Assembly: GCF_025143825.1 (NCBI RefSeq)
Contig: NZ_CP083560.1
Coordinates: forward strand, 1,736,001 to 1,800,000
Reading direction: 5' to 3'
Origin: Sulfitobacter sp. S223
GTDB lineage: Bacteria > Pseudomonadota > Alphaproteobacteria > Rhodobacterales > Rhodobacteraceae
DNA: 64,000 nucleotides
A program made the translations under genes and the position numbers. The notes below the pieces were generated by a model, which was given only the letters and a program-made list of their open reading frames with translations, was not told the DNA's origin and did not search any database. Below, one piece after another: positions 34,403 to 43,211 of the stretch (position 1 is the stretch's first letter; the number at the start of each line of letters is the position of its first letter).

Positions 34403-35751
34403 TCCTGCCACCCAAACCGCAGAGTAGGCCGGATAAAGTATCGCTCTGGCGTTATGCCAGATTGTTCCGGTCAGATATTTTGTCAGCCCAGCCCGCACGG
34501 TTATACCGCGCGTGGATGGCTGAGTTTCGCACGCCGTTTTTTCGGAGCTATCTGATCAATCAACCTGATCTGGTGCAGCGCGTACTGAAAGAGCGGCCAG
34601 ATGACTTTCCGAAATCCGACCGCGTCAACGAAGGGCTGCGCCCGCTTTTGGGGAATTCGGTGTTTGTCACCAATGGCGAGACATGGAAGCGGCAGAGGCG
34701 TATTATTGATCCCGCATTCGAAGGAGGCCGCCTGCGCGAGACTTTCCCCGCCATGTGGGACGCAGCAGAGGCGGCTGCGGCCCGGCTTGCTGTTCAGGAT
34801 GGCCAGACGATAGAGATCGAAGAAGAGACAAGCCATGCAGCAGCGGATGTGATTTTCCGGACACTGTTTTCGTTGCCGATTGACCACCATCTGGCGCGCG
34901 ATGTTTTTGAAGAATTCCGTGCCTATCAACGGAGCCAACCCATTCTGAACCTTGCAGCTCTTGTGCCGCTACCGCGCTGGATGCCGCGGCTATTTCGCCG
35001 CGATACCAAACGCAGTGCTGCCCGTATTCGCGCGCTCATCACCCAACTTACCCAACAACGTGCCGATGACATCGCGGCCGGGACAGCGCCTGCGGATTTG
35101 GCGACCAAGATCATGATGACCCCAGATCCTGAAACAGGCGAAACTTTCACCACCGATGAAATGGTGGATCAGGTGGCGATCTTTTTTCTTGCCGGTCATG
35201 AGACAAGCGCCTCAACGCTGGCCTGGGCGCTATATCTTATGGCGCTTTATCCCGAATGGCAGAACAGGCTAGCGCAAGAGGCCTCAGCGCTGGATACCTG
35301 CAACTTTAGCGTTATGGGAAAGCTGCGCCTGAGTCGCGATGTGTTTCGTGAAACCCTAAGGCTCTATCCGCCGGTCCCGATGATGGTGCGCGAAAACAGC
35401 TGCCCGGAAAATATGCGCAGCCGTGAGATTAGCACAGGCTCTCAGCTTGTGATCAGCCCGTGGCATCTGCATCGGCATACGCGTTTATGGGACAATCCCG
35501 ATGGATTTGATCCGGACCGCTGGCAGACCGAGAACGGAAAGGCCTGCCAGCGTGACGCGTTCATTCCTTTCAGCGCAGGTGCGCGGGTCTGTCCCGGTGC
35601 AGGTTTTGCGATGATCGAAGGGCCGTTGATCCTAAGCCGGATTTTGCGCGACTATCAGGTCGAGGCGGGGCCAGTGCCTGTGCCTGTCGCACATCTGACC
35701 GTCCGGGCCAAAAATGGCATACGCCTCAAAATCAGACGCCGTGAGCGCTAA
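34399..35751 (+). CDS. Cytochrome P450, 450 aa
   Basis: A haem-thiolate monooxygenase. The I-helix oxygen motif is AGHETSASTLAWALYLM, the K-helix E-x-x-R is FRETLRLYPPVPMMVREN, and the haem loop FSAGARVCPGAGFAMIEG matches F-x-x-G-x-x-x-C-x-G with the Cys near residue 395. The layout (WHLHRHTRLWDNPDGFDPDR) resembles CYP4/CYP102-type fatty-acid hydroxylases, but the substrate cannot be read from sequence. No N-terminal anchor is evident. No ferredoxin or reductase gene lies nearby, so electrons must come from elsewhere. It overlaps the hydrolase gene upstream by four bases. Confidence 0.92.
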   Translation: MILPPKPQSRPDKVSLWRYARLFRSDILSAQPARLYRAWMAEFRTPFFRSYLINQPDLVQRVLKERPDDFPKSDRVNEGLRPLLGNSVFVTNGETWKRQRRIIDPAFEGGRLRETFPAMWDAAEAAAARLAVQDGQTIEIEEETSHAAADVIFRTLFSLPIDHHLARDVFEEFRAYQRSQPILNLAALVPLPRWMPRLFRRDTKRSAARIRALITQLTQQRADDIAAGTAPADLATKIMMTPDPETGETFTTDEMVDQVAIFFLAGHETSASTLAWALYLMALYPEWQNRLAQEASALDTCNFSVMGKLRLSRDVFRETLRLYPPVPMMVRENSCPENMRSREISTGSQLVISPWHLHRHTRLWDNPDGFDPDRWQTENGKACQRDAFIPFSAGARVCPGAGFAMIEGPLILSRILRDYQVEAGPVPVPVAHLTVRAKNGIRLKIRRRER

Positions 35752-35833
35752 CAGGGTCAAAGCGACTAGCGCTGTTGGAGCGAACGCTTTAGAAGAGGCG
35801 ACAATTGGTTTCCAGCTTACAAAGGCAATATTC

Positions 35834-36727
35834 ATGTCCGCAAAAGACGCACAACGCACCCGCATCGCAACAGCACCCGGTTTTATTGCCGCGCTGGACC
35901 AATCTGGTGGGTCGACGCCTAAAGCATTGCAACAATACGGTGTTGAGCCGTCAGACTATTCTGGAGATGCCGAGATGTACGCCGCCGTGCACGCCATGCG
36001 CAGCCGCATTATTCTGTCGGACCCTTTCACCTCTGAAAAAGTTCTGGGCGCCATCCTGTTTGAGCGGACGATGGACAGCGATATCAATGGCAAACCCACA
36101 GCACAGATATTGTGGGAAGAGCGCGGCGTGGTCCCATTTCTGAAAATCGATAAAGGTCTCGCGGATGAGGCAAACGGTGTTCAGCTGCTCAAACCGATGC
36201 CTGATCTGGATGCTTTGTTGGCTAAGGCCAATGAGAAGGGCATCTTTGGCACGAAGGAACGCTCGCTTATTCTTGAGGCCAACGCGCAAGGCATCGCGGA
36301 TGTGGTTGCCCAGCAGTTCGAGGTGGCAAAGCAAGTGGCTGCCGCCGGGCTGGTGCCGATTGTCGAGCCCGAAGTTCACATCGACAGCGCTACCAAGGCA
36401 GAGGCAGAGGGTATGCTGGAAGCCGAAATAATAAAGCATCTGAATGACTTGCCAGATGGTGTTGATGTTATTCTTAAGCTGACGATTCCGACAAAGGCGG
36501 GTCTGTACGACGCTGCCGCGGATCACCCGCGCGTCTTGCGCGTGGTCGCATTGTCGGGCGGTTACTCTACCAACAAAGCATGTGATCTTCTGAGCCAAAA
36601 CCACAAGATGATCGCGAGCTTTAGCCGTGCCTTGGCCGAAGGGTTGAGCGTCAAGATGAGCGATGCAGAGTTTGACGCAGCGCTTGGCCGGAACATCGAC
36701 CAGATCTTTGCGGCATCGGTTGCCTAA
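35834..36727 (+). CDS. Class I fructose-bisphosphate aldolase, short bacterial type
   Basis: Cleaves fructose-1,6-bisphosphate through a Schiff base, without metal. GFIAALDQSGGSTPKALQQY, RSRIILSDPFTSEKVLGAIL, GVVPFLKIDKGLADEANGVQ and ANEKGIFGTKERS follow the pattern of the Staphylococcus FdaA-type enzyme. The active-site lysine is probably in VILKLTIPTKAGLY, and LSGGYST is the phosphate loop. With 297 residues it is full length. The open frame begins earlier inside the P450 3' end, but the ATG at 35834 with AAAGG upstream fits the family. It is monocistronic. Confidence 0.9.
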   Translation: MSAKDAQRTRIATAPGFIAALDQSGGSTPKALQQYGVEPSDYSGDAEMYAAVHAMRSRIILSDPFTSEKVLGAILFERTMDSDINGKPTAQILWEERGVVPFLKIDKGLADEANGVQLLKPMPDLDALLAKANEKGIFGTKERSLILEANAQGIADVVAQQFEVAKQVAAAGLVPIVEPEVHIDSATKAEAEGMLEAEIIKHLNDLPDGVDVILKLTIPTKAGLYDAAADHPRVLRVVALSGGYSTNKACDLLSQNHKMIASFSRALAEGLSVKMSDAEFDAALGRNIDQIFAASVA

Positions 36728-36757
36728 GGCGCTGAGATTTCAAATATCAAACGGACA

Positions 36758-36779
36758 CCTCTAGGAAATCTCCTAGAGG
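36758..36779. terminator. Hairpin between aldolase and the convergent RHH gene
   Basis: CCTCTAGGA, loop AATC, TCCTAGAGG: a perfect 9-bp stem and tetraloop 30 bases after the aldolase stop. There is no T run directly behind it, so termination is uncertain; RNA protection or a protein site are alternatives. Confidence 0.35.
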
Positions 36780-36884
36780 GTCATGCAGATGTAATAGTTT
36801 TTTGGAAACGGGATGATTTGATCAGCGTTTTCTAGAACGTAGATTGCAACAGATCACTCTGCGAAAATTTTCATAAAGATTATA

Positions 36885-37118
36885 CTAATCGGATCGCGGC
36901 AAACGATCCTTCAAACTTGCCAAAACATAGACGCGGATGGCCGAGGCCAATCCGCTGTCCATTCCACGCTTTGCATCAATTTCGGCAACTAGTGCGTTGA
37001 TTGGCATGGATTTTAATCGCGCAATTGCGCGTAGCTCTGCCCAGAATGGAGCCTCAAGTGAGATAGAGGTGCGGTGCCCGTGCAACGTGACGGAGTGTTT
37101 GACGGGCCGCGCGCTCAT
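36885..37118 (-). CDS. Ribbon-helix-helix domain protein, 77 aa
   Basis: RPVKHSVTLHGHRTSISLEA supplies the beta ribbon and FWAELRAIARLKSMPINALV the two helices of a RHH fold (RHH_4 type). Such small dimers usually bind DNA, though targets of this group are unknown. It is the third gene of the fumC-DUF4169-RHH string, and its ATG overlaps the DUF4169 stop. The order recurs in Rhodobacterales as I know them, so a role near the TCA cycle or simple co-transcription are both possible. Confidence 0.82.
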   Translation of the reverse strand: MSARPVKHSVTLHGHRTSISLEAPFWAELRAIARLKSMPINALVAEIDAKRGMDSGLASAIRVYVLASLKDRLPRSD

Positions 37119-37291
37119 GTTTCTCGCTTATGACCTTCGAGATTGCGTGCAATCTGTTCCGCGCGCGCCTTCAACGCCTCTTTCTGCGCCTTGGATTGGC
37201 CGAAAGCGACAGCGTTTTCATCCGCGCGCGCCTTACGAGACGTACGGCCGCGCTCTTTGCGGATTTTATTGAGGTTCAGGGGCGTGGTCAT
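37115..37291 (-). CDS. DUF4169 protein, 58 aa
   Basis: A very short, highly basic protein: [20 protein letters not shown], then [20 protein letters not shown], ending EGHKRET. This Lys/Arg-rich helical layout is DUF4169. Both ends overlap the neighbours by ATGA: its start with the fumC stop and its stop with the RHH start. That tight coupling shows the frame is real. It could bind RNA or DNA, but no function is established. Confidence 0.82.
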   Translation of the reverse strand: MTTPLNLNKIRKERGRTSRKARADENAVAFGQSKAQKEALKARAEQIARNLEGHKRET

Positions 37292-38679
37292 TTCGGTCCA
37301 ATCATATTCTCCGGCCGCACCACGCGGTCGAATGTTTCGGCATCGACAAAGCCAAGCGCGATTGCCTCTTCTTTGAGGGTCGTGCCGTTCTTATGCGCCG
37401 TTTTCGCAACTTTAGTTGCGTTATCGTAGCCGATTTCGGGGGCCAGTGCAGTGACCAACATCAGCGATTCACGCATCAGTTTCTCGATCCGGTCGGCGTC
37501 AGCTTTCAGGCCAACAACAAGGTTATCGGTGAACGCAGATGCCGCATCGCCCAAAAGCTGCATGGATTGCAGGACGTTATAGGCCATCATCGGCTTGTAG
37601 ACGTTCAGTTCGAAATGTCCCTGAGAACCGGCAAAACCAACGGCGGCGTCGTTGCCGAAGACATGGGCGCAAACTTGTGTCAGCGCTTCGCACTGTGTCG
37701 GGTTCACTTTGCCGGGCATGATTGAGCTACCAGGTTCGTTTTCGGGCAGGATCAGTTCCCCCAGACCGCAACGCGGGCCGGAGCCAAGCAGGCGGATGTC
37801 GTTGGCAATTTTGAACAGCGAAGCCGCAACGGTTTTCAGGTGTCCCGAGATTTCGACCATCGCGTCATGCGCTGCCAGTGCTTCAAATTTGTTTGGTGCT
37901 GTGATGAAGGGCAGGCCAGAAATGCGCGCCATGTTGGCGGCTACTGTTTCGGCCCAGCCTTTGCGGGTATTCAGACCTGTGCCAACGGCTGTGCCGCCCT
38001 GCGCCAGTTCATAAATACGGCCAAGGCCTTCTTCGACGCGGCGAATGCCCATGGCAACCTGATGGGTGTAGCCAGAGAATTCCTGCGACAGCGTCAGAGG
38101 TGTTGCATCCTGCGTGTGGGTGCGGCCAATCTTGATGATGCCGTCAAACTCTTCGACCTTGGCTTGCAGGGCTGCGTGCAGCTTTTTCAGGCCGGGCAGC
38201 AGAACGTGATGCGCTGTTGTCGCCGCGGCGATGTGCATAGCTGTCGGGAATGTGTCGTTGGATGACTGACCCATGTTGCAGTGATCATTCGGGTGCACCG
38301 GATCTTTGGAGCCGATCACGCCGCCCATGATTTCGATCGCGCGGTTGGCGATGACTTCGTTGGCGTTCATGTTGGATTGCGTGCCAGAGCCCGTCTGCCA
38401 GACCACCAGTGGAAAGTTGTCGTCGAATTTGCCTGCAACCACTTCGGAGGCTGCCTGCACAATCGCCTTGCCGCGCGCGTCGTCAAGAGAGCCTTGCGCC
38501 ATGTTCGCTTCGGCACAGGCTTGTTTGATGACGCCTAATGCGCGCACGATGGCAATCGGCTGCTTTTCCCAACCGATGGGGAAGTTCATGATAGAGCGTT
38601 GCGTCTGTGCGCCCCAGTACTTGTCGGACGGTACTTCCAATGGGCCAAAGCTGTCGGTTTCTGTGCGTGTATCGGCCAT
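37288..38679 (-). CDS. fumC: Fumarate hydratase class II
   Basis: Iron-free fumarase interconverting fumarate and malate in the TCA cycle. The superfamily signature [14 protein letters not shown] is near residue 315. Upstream are [20 protein letters not shown] (substrate site), [12 protein letters not shown] and [20 protein letters not shown]. The 463-residue length and the start [20 protein letters not shown] are those of FumC rather than aspartase or argininosuccinate lyase. It heads the fumC-DUF4169-RHH unit. Confidence 0.96.
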   Translation of the reverse strand: MADTRTETDSFGPLEVPSDKYWGAQTQRSIMNFPIGWEKQPIAIVRALGVIKQACAEANMAQGSLDDARGKAIVQAASEVVAGKFDDNFPLVVWQTGSGTQSNMNANEVIANRAIEIMGGVIGSKDPVHPNDHCNMGQSSNDTFPTAMHIAAATTAHHVLLPGLKKLHAALQAKVEEFDGIIKIGRTHTQDATPLTLSQEFSGYTHQVAMGIRRVEEGLGRIYELAQGGTAVGTGLNTRKGWAETVAANMARISGLPFITAPNKFEALAAHDAMVEISGHLKTVAASLFKIANDIRLLGSGPRCGLGELILPENEPGSSIMPGKVNPTQCEALTQVCAHVFGNDAAVGFAGSQGHFELNVYKPMMAYNVLQSMQLLGDAASAFTDNLVVGLKADADRIEKLMRESLMLVTALAPEIGYDNATKVAKTAHKNGTTLKEEAIALGFVDAETFDRVVRPENMIGPK

Positions 38680-38743
38680 GGGGCAGGCTCCTGATCTGAT
38701 ATGTTCAGGCGCTGTTTAGCGGCTGCCGCTGTTCCGCGCAAAC

Positions 38744-39232
38744 CTATGTTTTGCGAAAACTGTCCAGAGACACGATTTCAGCGGCCTTTGCCGGTGTTTC
38801 CTCCACCTCAAGCTCGGATTCGTCGGTTTGGGGCAGATCGGTGGGCTTGGACGATGGTTTTGTCTTTGCTTCCTCATCTTCTTGCTGTTCGAACCGCAGG
38901 CCGAATTCCACAGAAGGGTCAACGAACGTCCGGATGGCGTCATAAGGAATATACAGAGGCTCGGGCGCATCGCCAAAGTTCAGCGTGATAGAGAAGCCTT
39001 CATTGGTCACTTCGAGGTTGTCATACCAATGCTGCATCACAACTGTCATCTCATCGGGATAGCGGTCTGACAGCCAATCGGCCAGCTCTGCATCGGGGTG
39101 GGATGTGTCGAACGTGATAAAGAAATGGTGCGCGCCCGGCAGCCCGTTGTCAGCCACATCCAGCAGGACGTTGCGGATCAAGCTGCGCATGGCATCGTGC
39201 ATGAGATTGCCGTAGTCGATGGTGCGGCTCAT
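38744..39232 (-). CDS. sspB: SspB-type ClpXP protease adaptor, 162 aa
   Basis: SspB delivers ssrA-tagged proteins to ClpXP. The N-terminal substrate-binding domain matches the alphaproteobacterial form (IDYGNLMHDAMRSLIRNVLL, HHFFITFDTSHPDAELADWL, MTVVMQHWYDNLEVTNEGF, FGDAPEPLYIPYDAIRTFVD). A disordered Glu/Lys/Pro linker follows, and the C-terminus ends EIVSLDSFRKT, the short hydrophobic tail that docks on ClpX. It fits functionally with the ssrA gene about 3 kb away. It is monocistronic. Confidence 0.92.
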   Translation of the reverse strand: MSRTIDYGNLMHDAMRSLIRNVLLDVADNGLPGAHHFFITFDTSHPDAELADWLSDRYPDEMTVVMQHWYDNLEVTNEGFSITLNFGDAPEPLYIPYDAIRTFVDPSVEFGLRFEQQEDEEAKTKPSSKPTDLPQTDESELEVEETPAKAAEIVSLDSFRKT

Positions 39233-39302
39233 GTCATGTCCCTCAGGTGTGTTAATTCGCCTCCATCATAGGTGATTCCGGGCGGGATGAAAGGGCCTGC
39301 TC

Positions 39303-40547
39303 TCAGATCAGTCCCAGCCCGAGTGCGCAAACCGCCAGAAGCGCCATCGCAGGTAAAAATCCCATCCGCAGGCCAAGCATCAGGATGGCAGCAAGCGCCG
39401 TCAGTCCAGCAGCCTCAGGATCGAAACTGGTCCAGTCGGGCAGGGGAAGCGGCAAGGAACCCACTGTGCCAACGCGGCTGAACAGGACGTGCAGGGCGAA
39501 CCAAACCGTGAGGTTTGCAATCACGCCCACCACCGCTGCGGTGATCGCCTGCAACGCCGCGGTCAGTCGTGGTTGCGCGCTGAGCCGTTCAAGAAATGGA
39601 CCAGCCAGAAATATCCATAAGAAACAGGGCGTGAATGTCACCCAAAGTGCCAATAAGCCGGCCGCGATGGCACCGCTTGTCCCTGATTGCGCGTATCCAG
39701 CCAGCAATGCCACGAATTCAGTGACTAATATCAGCGGTCCGGGCGTGGTTTCGGCGAGGCCCAAGGCATCGATCATGGCCTCGGGCGTGATCCACCCCAA
39801 ATCGGTGACGACAGTTTGGGTCATGTAGCCCAAGACCGCATAGGCGCCGCCAAACGTCACCACAGCGAGTTTGGAAAAGAACAATCCCAGTTCAAGCAGG
39901 AATTGCTGATCCAAGATCCATAGCGCCAGAAGCGGCGCCGCCCAAAGCGCACCCCACAGGATGAGGATACGGATGGGATCGGCCCGAACATCATGGGGGG
40001 GAGCGATCTGCGGGGCAGGGGTGGGCTGCGCGAGGCCCCAAAGCCCCGCTGCAATGATAATCACGGGAAACGGCAGGCCAAAGACGAATAGGGCAATGAA
40101 CGACAACACAGCAAGCATCCAGCCCTGTAAGCCGATCAGCGCTTTGCCAGCCACTTTTCGCAGGGCCTGAAACACGACAACGATAACGGCTGCTTTGATG
40201 CCTAGAAACGCGGCTTGAACCAGTGGCAATTGACCATAAACCGCATAGAGCAGCGCAAGCACGGCAATGACCAGCGCACCGGGGATCACAAACAGCAGTC
40301 CGGCCAGCAGCCCGCCTGATGTGCCACGCATACGCCAACCAGCATAGGTCGCCAGCTGCATCGCTTCGGGGCCGGGCAAAAGCATGCAGAGGCTGAGTGC
40401 GCGCAGGTAGGTTTGCTCAGTCAACCATGCACGTTTGCTGACCAGCTCTTCGTGCATCAACGCGATCTGCGCCGCTGGTCCACCAAAGGAAAGCAGGCCA
40501 ATCCGTCCGAAAACGCGGGTCATCTCCCGCCAGTCCGGCGCGTTCAT
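39303..40547 (-). CDS. chrA: Chromate transporter, two-domain ChrA
   Basis: An inner-membrane exporter of chromate driven by the proton gradient. Two homologous CHR halves are visible. The first opens with FGRIGLLSFGGPAAQIALMH and MLLPGPEAMQLATYAGWRM; the second has FFSKLAVVTFGGAYAVLGYM and GLAETTPGPLILVTEFVALL. About ten hydrophobic segments are present. The 414-residue length is the long-chain type. Its ATG overlaps the stop of the ChrB-domain gene (ATGA), so the two form a coupled chromate resistance unit. Confidence 0.93.
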   Translation of the reverse strand: MNAPDWREMTRVFGRIGLLSFGGPAAQIALMHEELVSKRAWLTEQTYLRALSLCMLLPGPEAMQLATYAGWRMRGTSGGLLAGLLFVIPGALVIAVLALLYAVYGQLPLVQAAFLGIKAAVIVVVFQALRKVAGKALIGLQGWMLAVLSFIALFVFGLPFPVIIIAAGLWGLAQPTPAPQIAPPHDVRADPIRILILWGALWAAPLLALWILDQQFLLELGLFFSKLAVVTFGGAYAVLGYMTQTVVTDLGWITPEAMIDALGLAETTPGPLILVTEFVALLAGYAQSGTSGAIAAGLLALWVTFTPCFLWIFLAGPFLERLSAQPRLTAALQAITAAVVGVIANLTVWFALHVLFSRVGTVGSLPLPLPDWTSFDPEAAGLTALAAILMLGLRMGFLPAMALLAVCALGLGLI

Positions 40548-41359
40548 TGCCGGTGTCCCGCAGGCCAGTCGTGACCTTCGTTGGTTCCGTCACGTGCCCA
40601 GCGATACATCGCATCATAGATAGCCATACCTGCTTCCATCTGCGCGGTATCATCGCGGTACTGGCGTGACAGGCCGACTGAGATGGCAAGTAAACCAGCC
40701 GCTTGAGGCGCAAGATCGTGATTGTTGGTGTCTGCAGCGCGAACCACCGTTGCCAAACGTGCCAATGCGGGCATGTTCAATCCGAATTCATCCAGCATCG
40801 TGTCAAAGGTGCAGTGATCACCCCGATGCGACCAATGCACCCCTTCGATATCAAAGGGCTGCGCACCGAACCGCTCCGCCACGCTGGCGACTTCAGAAGG
40901 TGAGACAAAAAGAAATCGCGCCTTGCTATCGACAAAACGGCGGATGAGCCACGGACATGCAATGCGGTCGATCTTGGGGCGGTGGCGCGTAACCCATAAA
41001 GTCGATCCACACACCGATGGCGGTACAGCGGCAGCAGGCACGCGCGGTGCATCAGGGTGCGCGCTCCAGCCGGTATTTCCGTTCTGAAGATACTCTGCGG
41101 TGATCCCGTCACAGCGCAAATGTGCAGCCACACCCTGACTAAGCTTTAGCCCCTTTTGGCAGACGATCACGCATGCGCGGCCCTTAAGGAGTTCTTTTAG
41201 GCCTGCAAGATCAGTGTGGGCGTGCCGAAAGGCGCCAGGGATCAAAAAAGGATCCAATGCAAAATCATCATCAGTCGACACGTCGACAATTGCGGGCGCG
41301 TCTGGCAGGCCGATAAGGCGGATCAATTGAGAGGAAGTTATTTCATTTGGGGCAGCCAT
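40544..41359 (-). CDS. Rhodanese plus ChrB C-terminal domain protein (chromate resistance)
   Basis: Residues 1-90 look like a rhodanese: DAPAIVDVSTDDDFALDPFL, then ACVIVCQKGLKLSQG with the persulfide-type Cys. The second half is the ChrB C-terminal domain: WVTRHRPKIDRIACPWLIRR followed by FVDSKARFLFVSP and HRGDHCTFDTMLDEF. ChrB-domain proteins accompany ChrA and are reported as chromate-responsive factors. The fused rhodanese suggests thiol chemistry. I start at 41359, nine bases after GGAAGG; nearer upstream ATGs have no room for a ribosome site. It is coupled to chrA. Confidence 0.85.
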   Translation of the reverse strand: MAAPNEITSSQLIRLIGLPDAPAIVDVSTDDDFALDPFLIPGAFRHAHTDLAGLKELLKGRACVIVCQKGLKLSQGVAAHLRCDGITAEYLQNGNTGWSAHPDAPRVPAAAVPPSVCGSTLWVTRHRPKIDRIACPWLIRRFVDSKARFLFVSPSEVASVAERFGAQPFDIEGVHWSHRGDHCTFDTMLDEFGLNMPALARLATVVRAADTNNHDLAPQAAGLLAISVGLSRQYRDDTAQMEAGMAIYDAMYRWARDGTNEGHDWPAGHRQ

Positions 41360-41854
41360 GGCATGCATCCTTCCGTATTTGGAAAAATGCGAACCTCTGG
41401 CTGGCGCCTCACGGGGCGTTCGCAGATATCCCCTTGCGGTATGACATGCCATGCACGGGCGGATCGGTCAAGCAGCTGCGATTGGTGCATGCAGATGAAA
41501 GCAGCGCACCTTTCGCTCTGCTTCTGTCCGTTTAGGGTTAATTCTCTGACCGGTTGTTGATAATTCCTGCCAGATTTTGCGTCGGCGTTCGAAAGGCCAC
41601 TACAAAAGGAATAAATGTAAAGAAAACGATTGGTCGACGGTGGGACTGGAATGGAAATCCAGGATAGGGTGAGCATGATCTCGACAGGAGCACTGCTGGC
41701 AATTGGCGTCATGTCTCTCGGCAATAAAACCCGCGGACCTAAGTACACCAGCTTCGACGCATCGTGGCCCTGCGCCTGACATGGAACGGTCCATGTGCCA
41801 GACGGGGTGCACAAGCTGCTATGCGGGGCAGTTGATAAGAATGTTGGAAAGGTG
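41360..41854. other. Gene-free 490-base region between the chromate unit and ssrA
   Basis: Short frames on both strands show no family features. The part next to 41360 must hold the promoter of the chromate unit, but I see no clear -35/-10 pair. The 3' flank of the tmRNA extends into the right end. Confidence 0.5.
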
Positions 41855-42170
41855 CCGGATTCTGTTGCCAGGCTCCGGCGGGCCCCGCCTTAGGTCGCTA
41901 AACGTAAGGACTTAGGTTTCAATAGTTCCGGTCGCTTACGCGGCCATCGCCATTGGAGCACGATTGTCATTTGCAATTGTACAGTTTTCGCCGATAACGG
42001 TGGCAGACAGCCGAGATAAAGCATAACCCCTTTAGACGTTCGTCGATCCTGTTTCGACCCCATGATCCGCAAATGACGGATTATTGGTGGAGTCGCCGGG
42101 TACCGCCCCCGGGTCCGAACCGCTTATTACGAGCGCGTTTATATCCATAGTCCCGAAGGACATCCCATAG
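41855..42170 (-). ncRNA. ssrA: Transfer-messenger RNA, permuted two-piece alphaproteobacterial type
   Basis: tmRNA rescues stalled ribosomes and tags the product for ClpXP. The acceptor piece comes first and ends CGACTCCACCA at 42085. A 23-base spacer with hairpin ATCCG/CGGAT follows (42062-42084). The coding piece then begins GGGGTCGAAACAGGATCGAC at 42061. CGACTCC and GGGGTCG pair as the 7-bp acceptor stem with one G-U. The tag frame runs 41974 to 41936: GCA AAT GAC AAT CGT GCT, reading ANDNRAPMAMAA and stop TAA. Mature RNA therefore consists of two chains. The outer ends (about 41855 and 42170) are estimates. Confidence 0.93.
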
Positions 42171-42200
42171 ATAGAGGCGTGGCGCGCGCAATTCAAGACC

Positions 42201-42554
42201 CTAGAGGTTCGTGCCGAGGGCAATCGCTGCGATCGCGACCTCGCTGGTGAAAAAAATCCACTTTAGCCGTGTAGTTCCGTCCAAAAGCAACGAAGTAAGC
42301 CGACCCAAAGCGCCGCCGCCCCAAATGAAGCCGAGCATCGCAAAGGCGGACGGTGCGCCCAAAAGCAGCGCGCCAAAACCAGCCACAACAAACAAGGCAC
42401 CTGAGGCCGCGCGAATTTCTGATGTACCCATTGTTGATCCGGTGTCTCGGAGATCAAGCGTGCGCATCGTGTATTCTGGCCGCAGCCACCCCAGCGCGCC
42501 AAAACCGATGCTAAGAAGGGCCAAAGCCCAATTGATAAGGGTCACAAAGTCCAT
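42201..42554 (-). CDS. DUF4345-like small membrane protein, 117 aa
   Basis: Four hydrophobic segments (about 5-24, 48-68, 70-88 and 96-113) and the pattern ALALLSIGFGALGWLRPEYT, EIRAASGALFVVAGFGALLL, GRLTSLLLDG fit the DUF4345 family of inner-membrane proteins without known function. GGAGAG four bases before the ATG is a good ribosome site. An almost equally long frame exists on the opposite strand, but only this strand shows membrane-protein hydropathy. It lies just upstream of ssrA on the same strand. Confidence 0.8.
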   Translation of the reverse strand: MDFVTLINWALALLSIGFGALGWLRPEYTMRTLDLRDTGSTMGTSEIRAASGALFVVAGFGALLLGAPSAFAMLGFIWGGGALGRLTSLLLDGTTRLKWIFFTSEVAIAAIALGTNL

Positions 42555-42759
42555 TTAACTCTCCGGTATGTTATCTTGAACGCTACTTGGTTGCGATTTT
42601 TTAGTCTAACGCATCCGGCGCAACATTGGTTGCCACAACGATCCGGTTAAGGACGAGGGAAAGCGATTGCTTGAGCTGGTGGCATTCAGCCTTTCAAGGT
42701 TAACATAATTTGCGTGATATATTGTGATGGCTGGGATTCGCGTTGAAAGTGCTCCTCAA

Positions 42760-43188
42760 ATGAAGATTTTATCCGTCACTCTACTAATAATGTCGCTGCT
42801 GAGTTTCGCTTCTAGCGAGGGTACTGCAGGGCAGGTGGTTGCAGATGTGGATTTGTCCGAGCAGGCAATGCGTGTCTATTTGGATGGAGAGGAAATTCAT
42901 TTGTGGCAAGTCTCGACCGGTCGCGAAGGCAAGGCCACGCCGCGGGGTATTTGGCACGCCCAATGGCTGTCGCGGGATCATAAATCCAGCCTTTATAACA
43001 ATGCGCCGATGCCTTATTCGATCTTTTTCACTGGAAATTACGCGATCCATGGAACGAACGAGATTAGCAAACTTGGTACGCCGGCCTCATCCGGGTGCAT
43101 TCGTCTTCATCCGGATAACGCGGCCAAGCTCTTTGCCCTGACGCGAATGGTCGGGTTGCGTAATATGACGGTAATTGTTCAGGACTAG
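42760..43188 (+). CDS. L,D-transpeptidase (YkuD domain), exported, 142 aa
   Basis: The catalytic signature H-G-T...S-S-G-C-I-R is present: AIHGTNEISKLGTPASSGCI with nucleophile Cys and the upstream His. Such enzymes make 3-3 cross-links in peptidoglycan or attach lipoproteins to it. I choose the start at 42760 because it gives a signal peptide (MKILSVTLLIMSLLSFASS). An ATG at 42727 is in frame, but neither has a strong ribosome site. The protein is a minimal catalytic domain without LysM or PG-binding modules. The gene stands alone. Confidence 0.87.
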   Translation: MKILSVTLLIMSLLSFASSEGTAGQVVADVDLSEQAMRVYLDGEEIHLWQVSTGREGKATPRGIWHAQWLSRDHKSSLYNNAPMPYSIFFTGNYAIHGTNEISKLGTPASSGCIRLHPDNAAKLFALTRMVGLRNMTVIVQD

Positions 43189-43211
43189 CTGTGTGCGGCC
43201 AGCCAATTCCT

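Noticed and set aside
42211..42558. 115-codon plus-strand frame opposite the DUF4345-like gene
   Set aside because: Only the minus strand gives four membrane helices and has a proper ribosome site.
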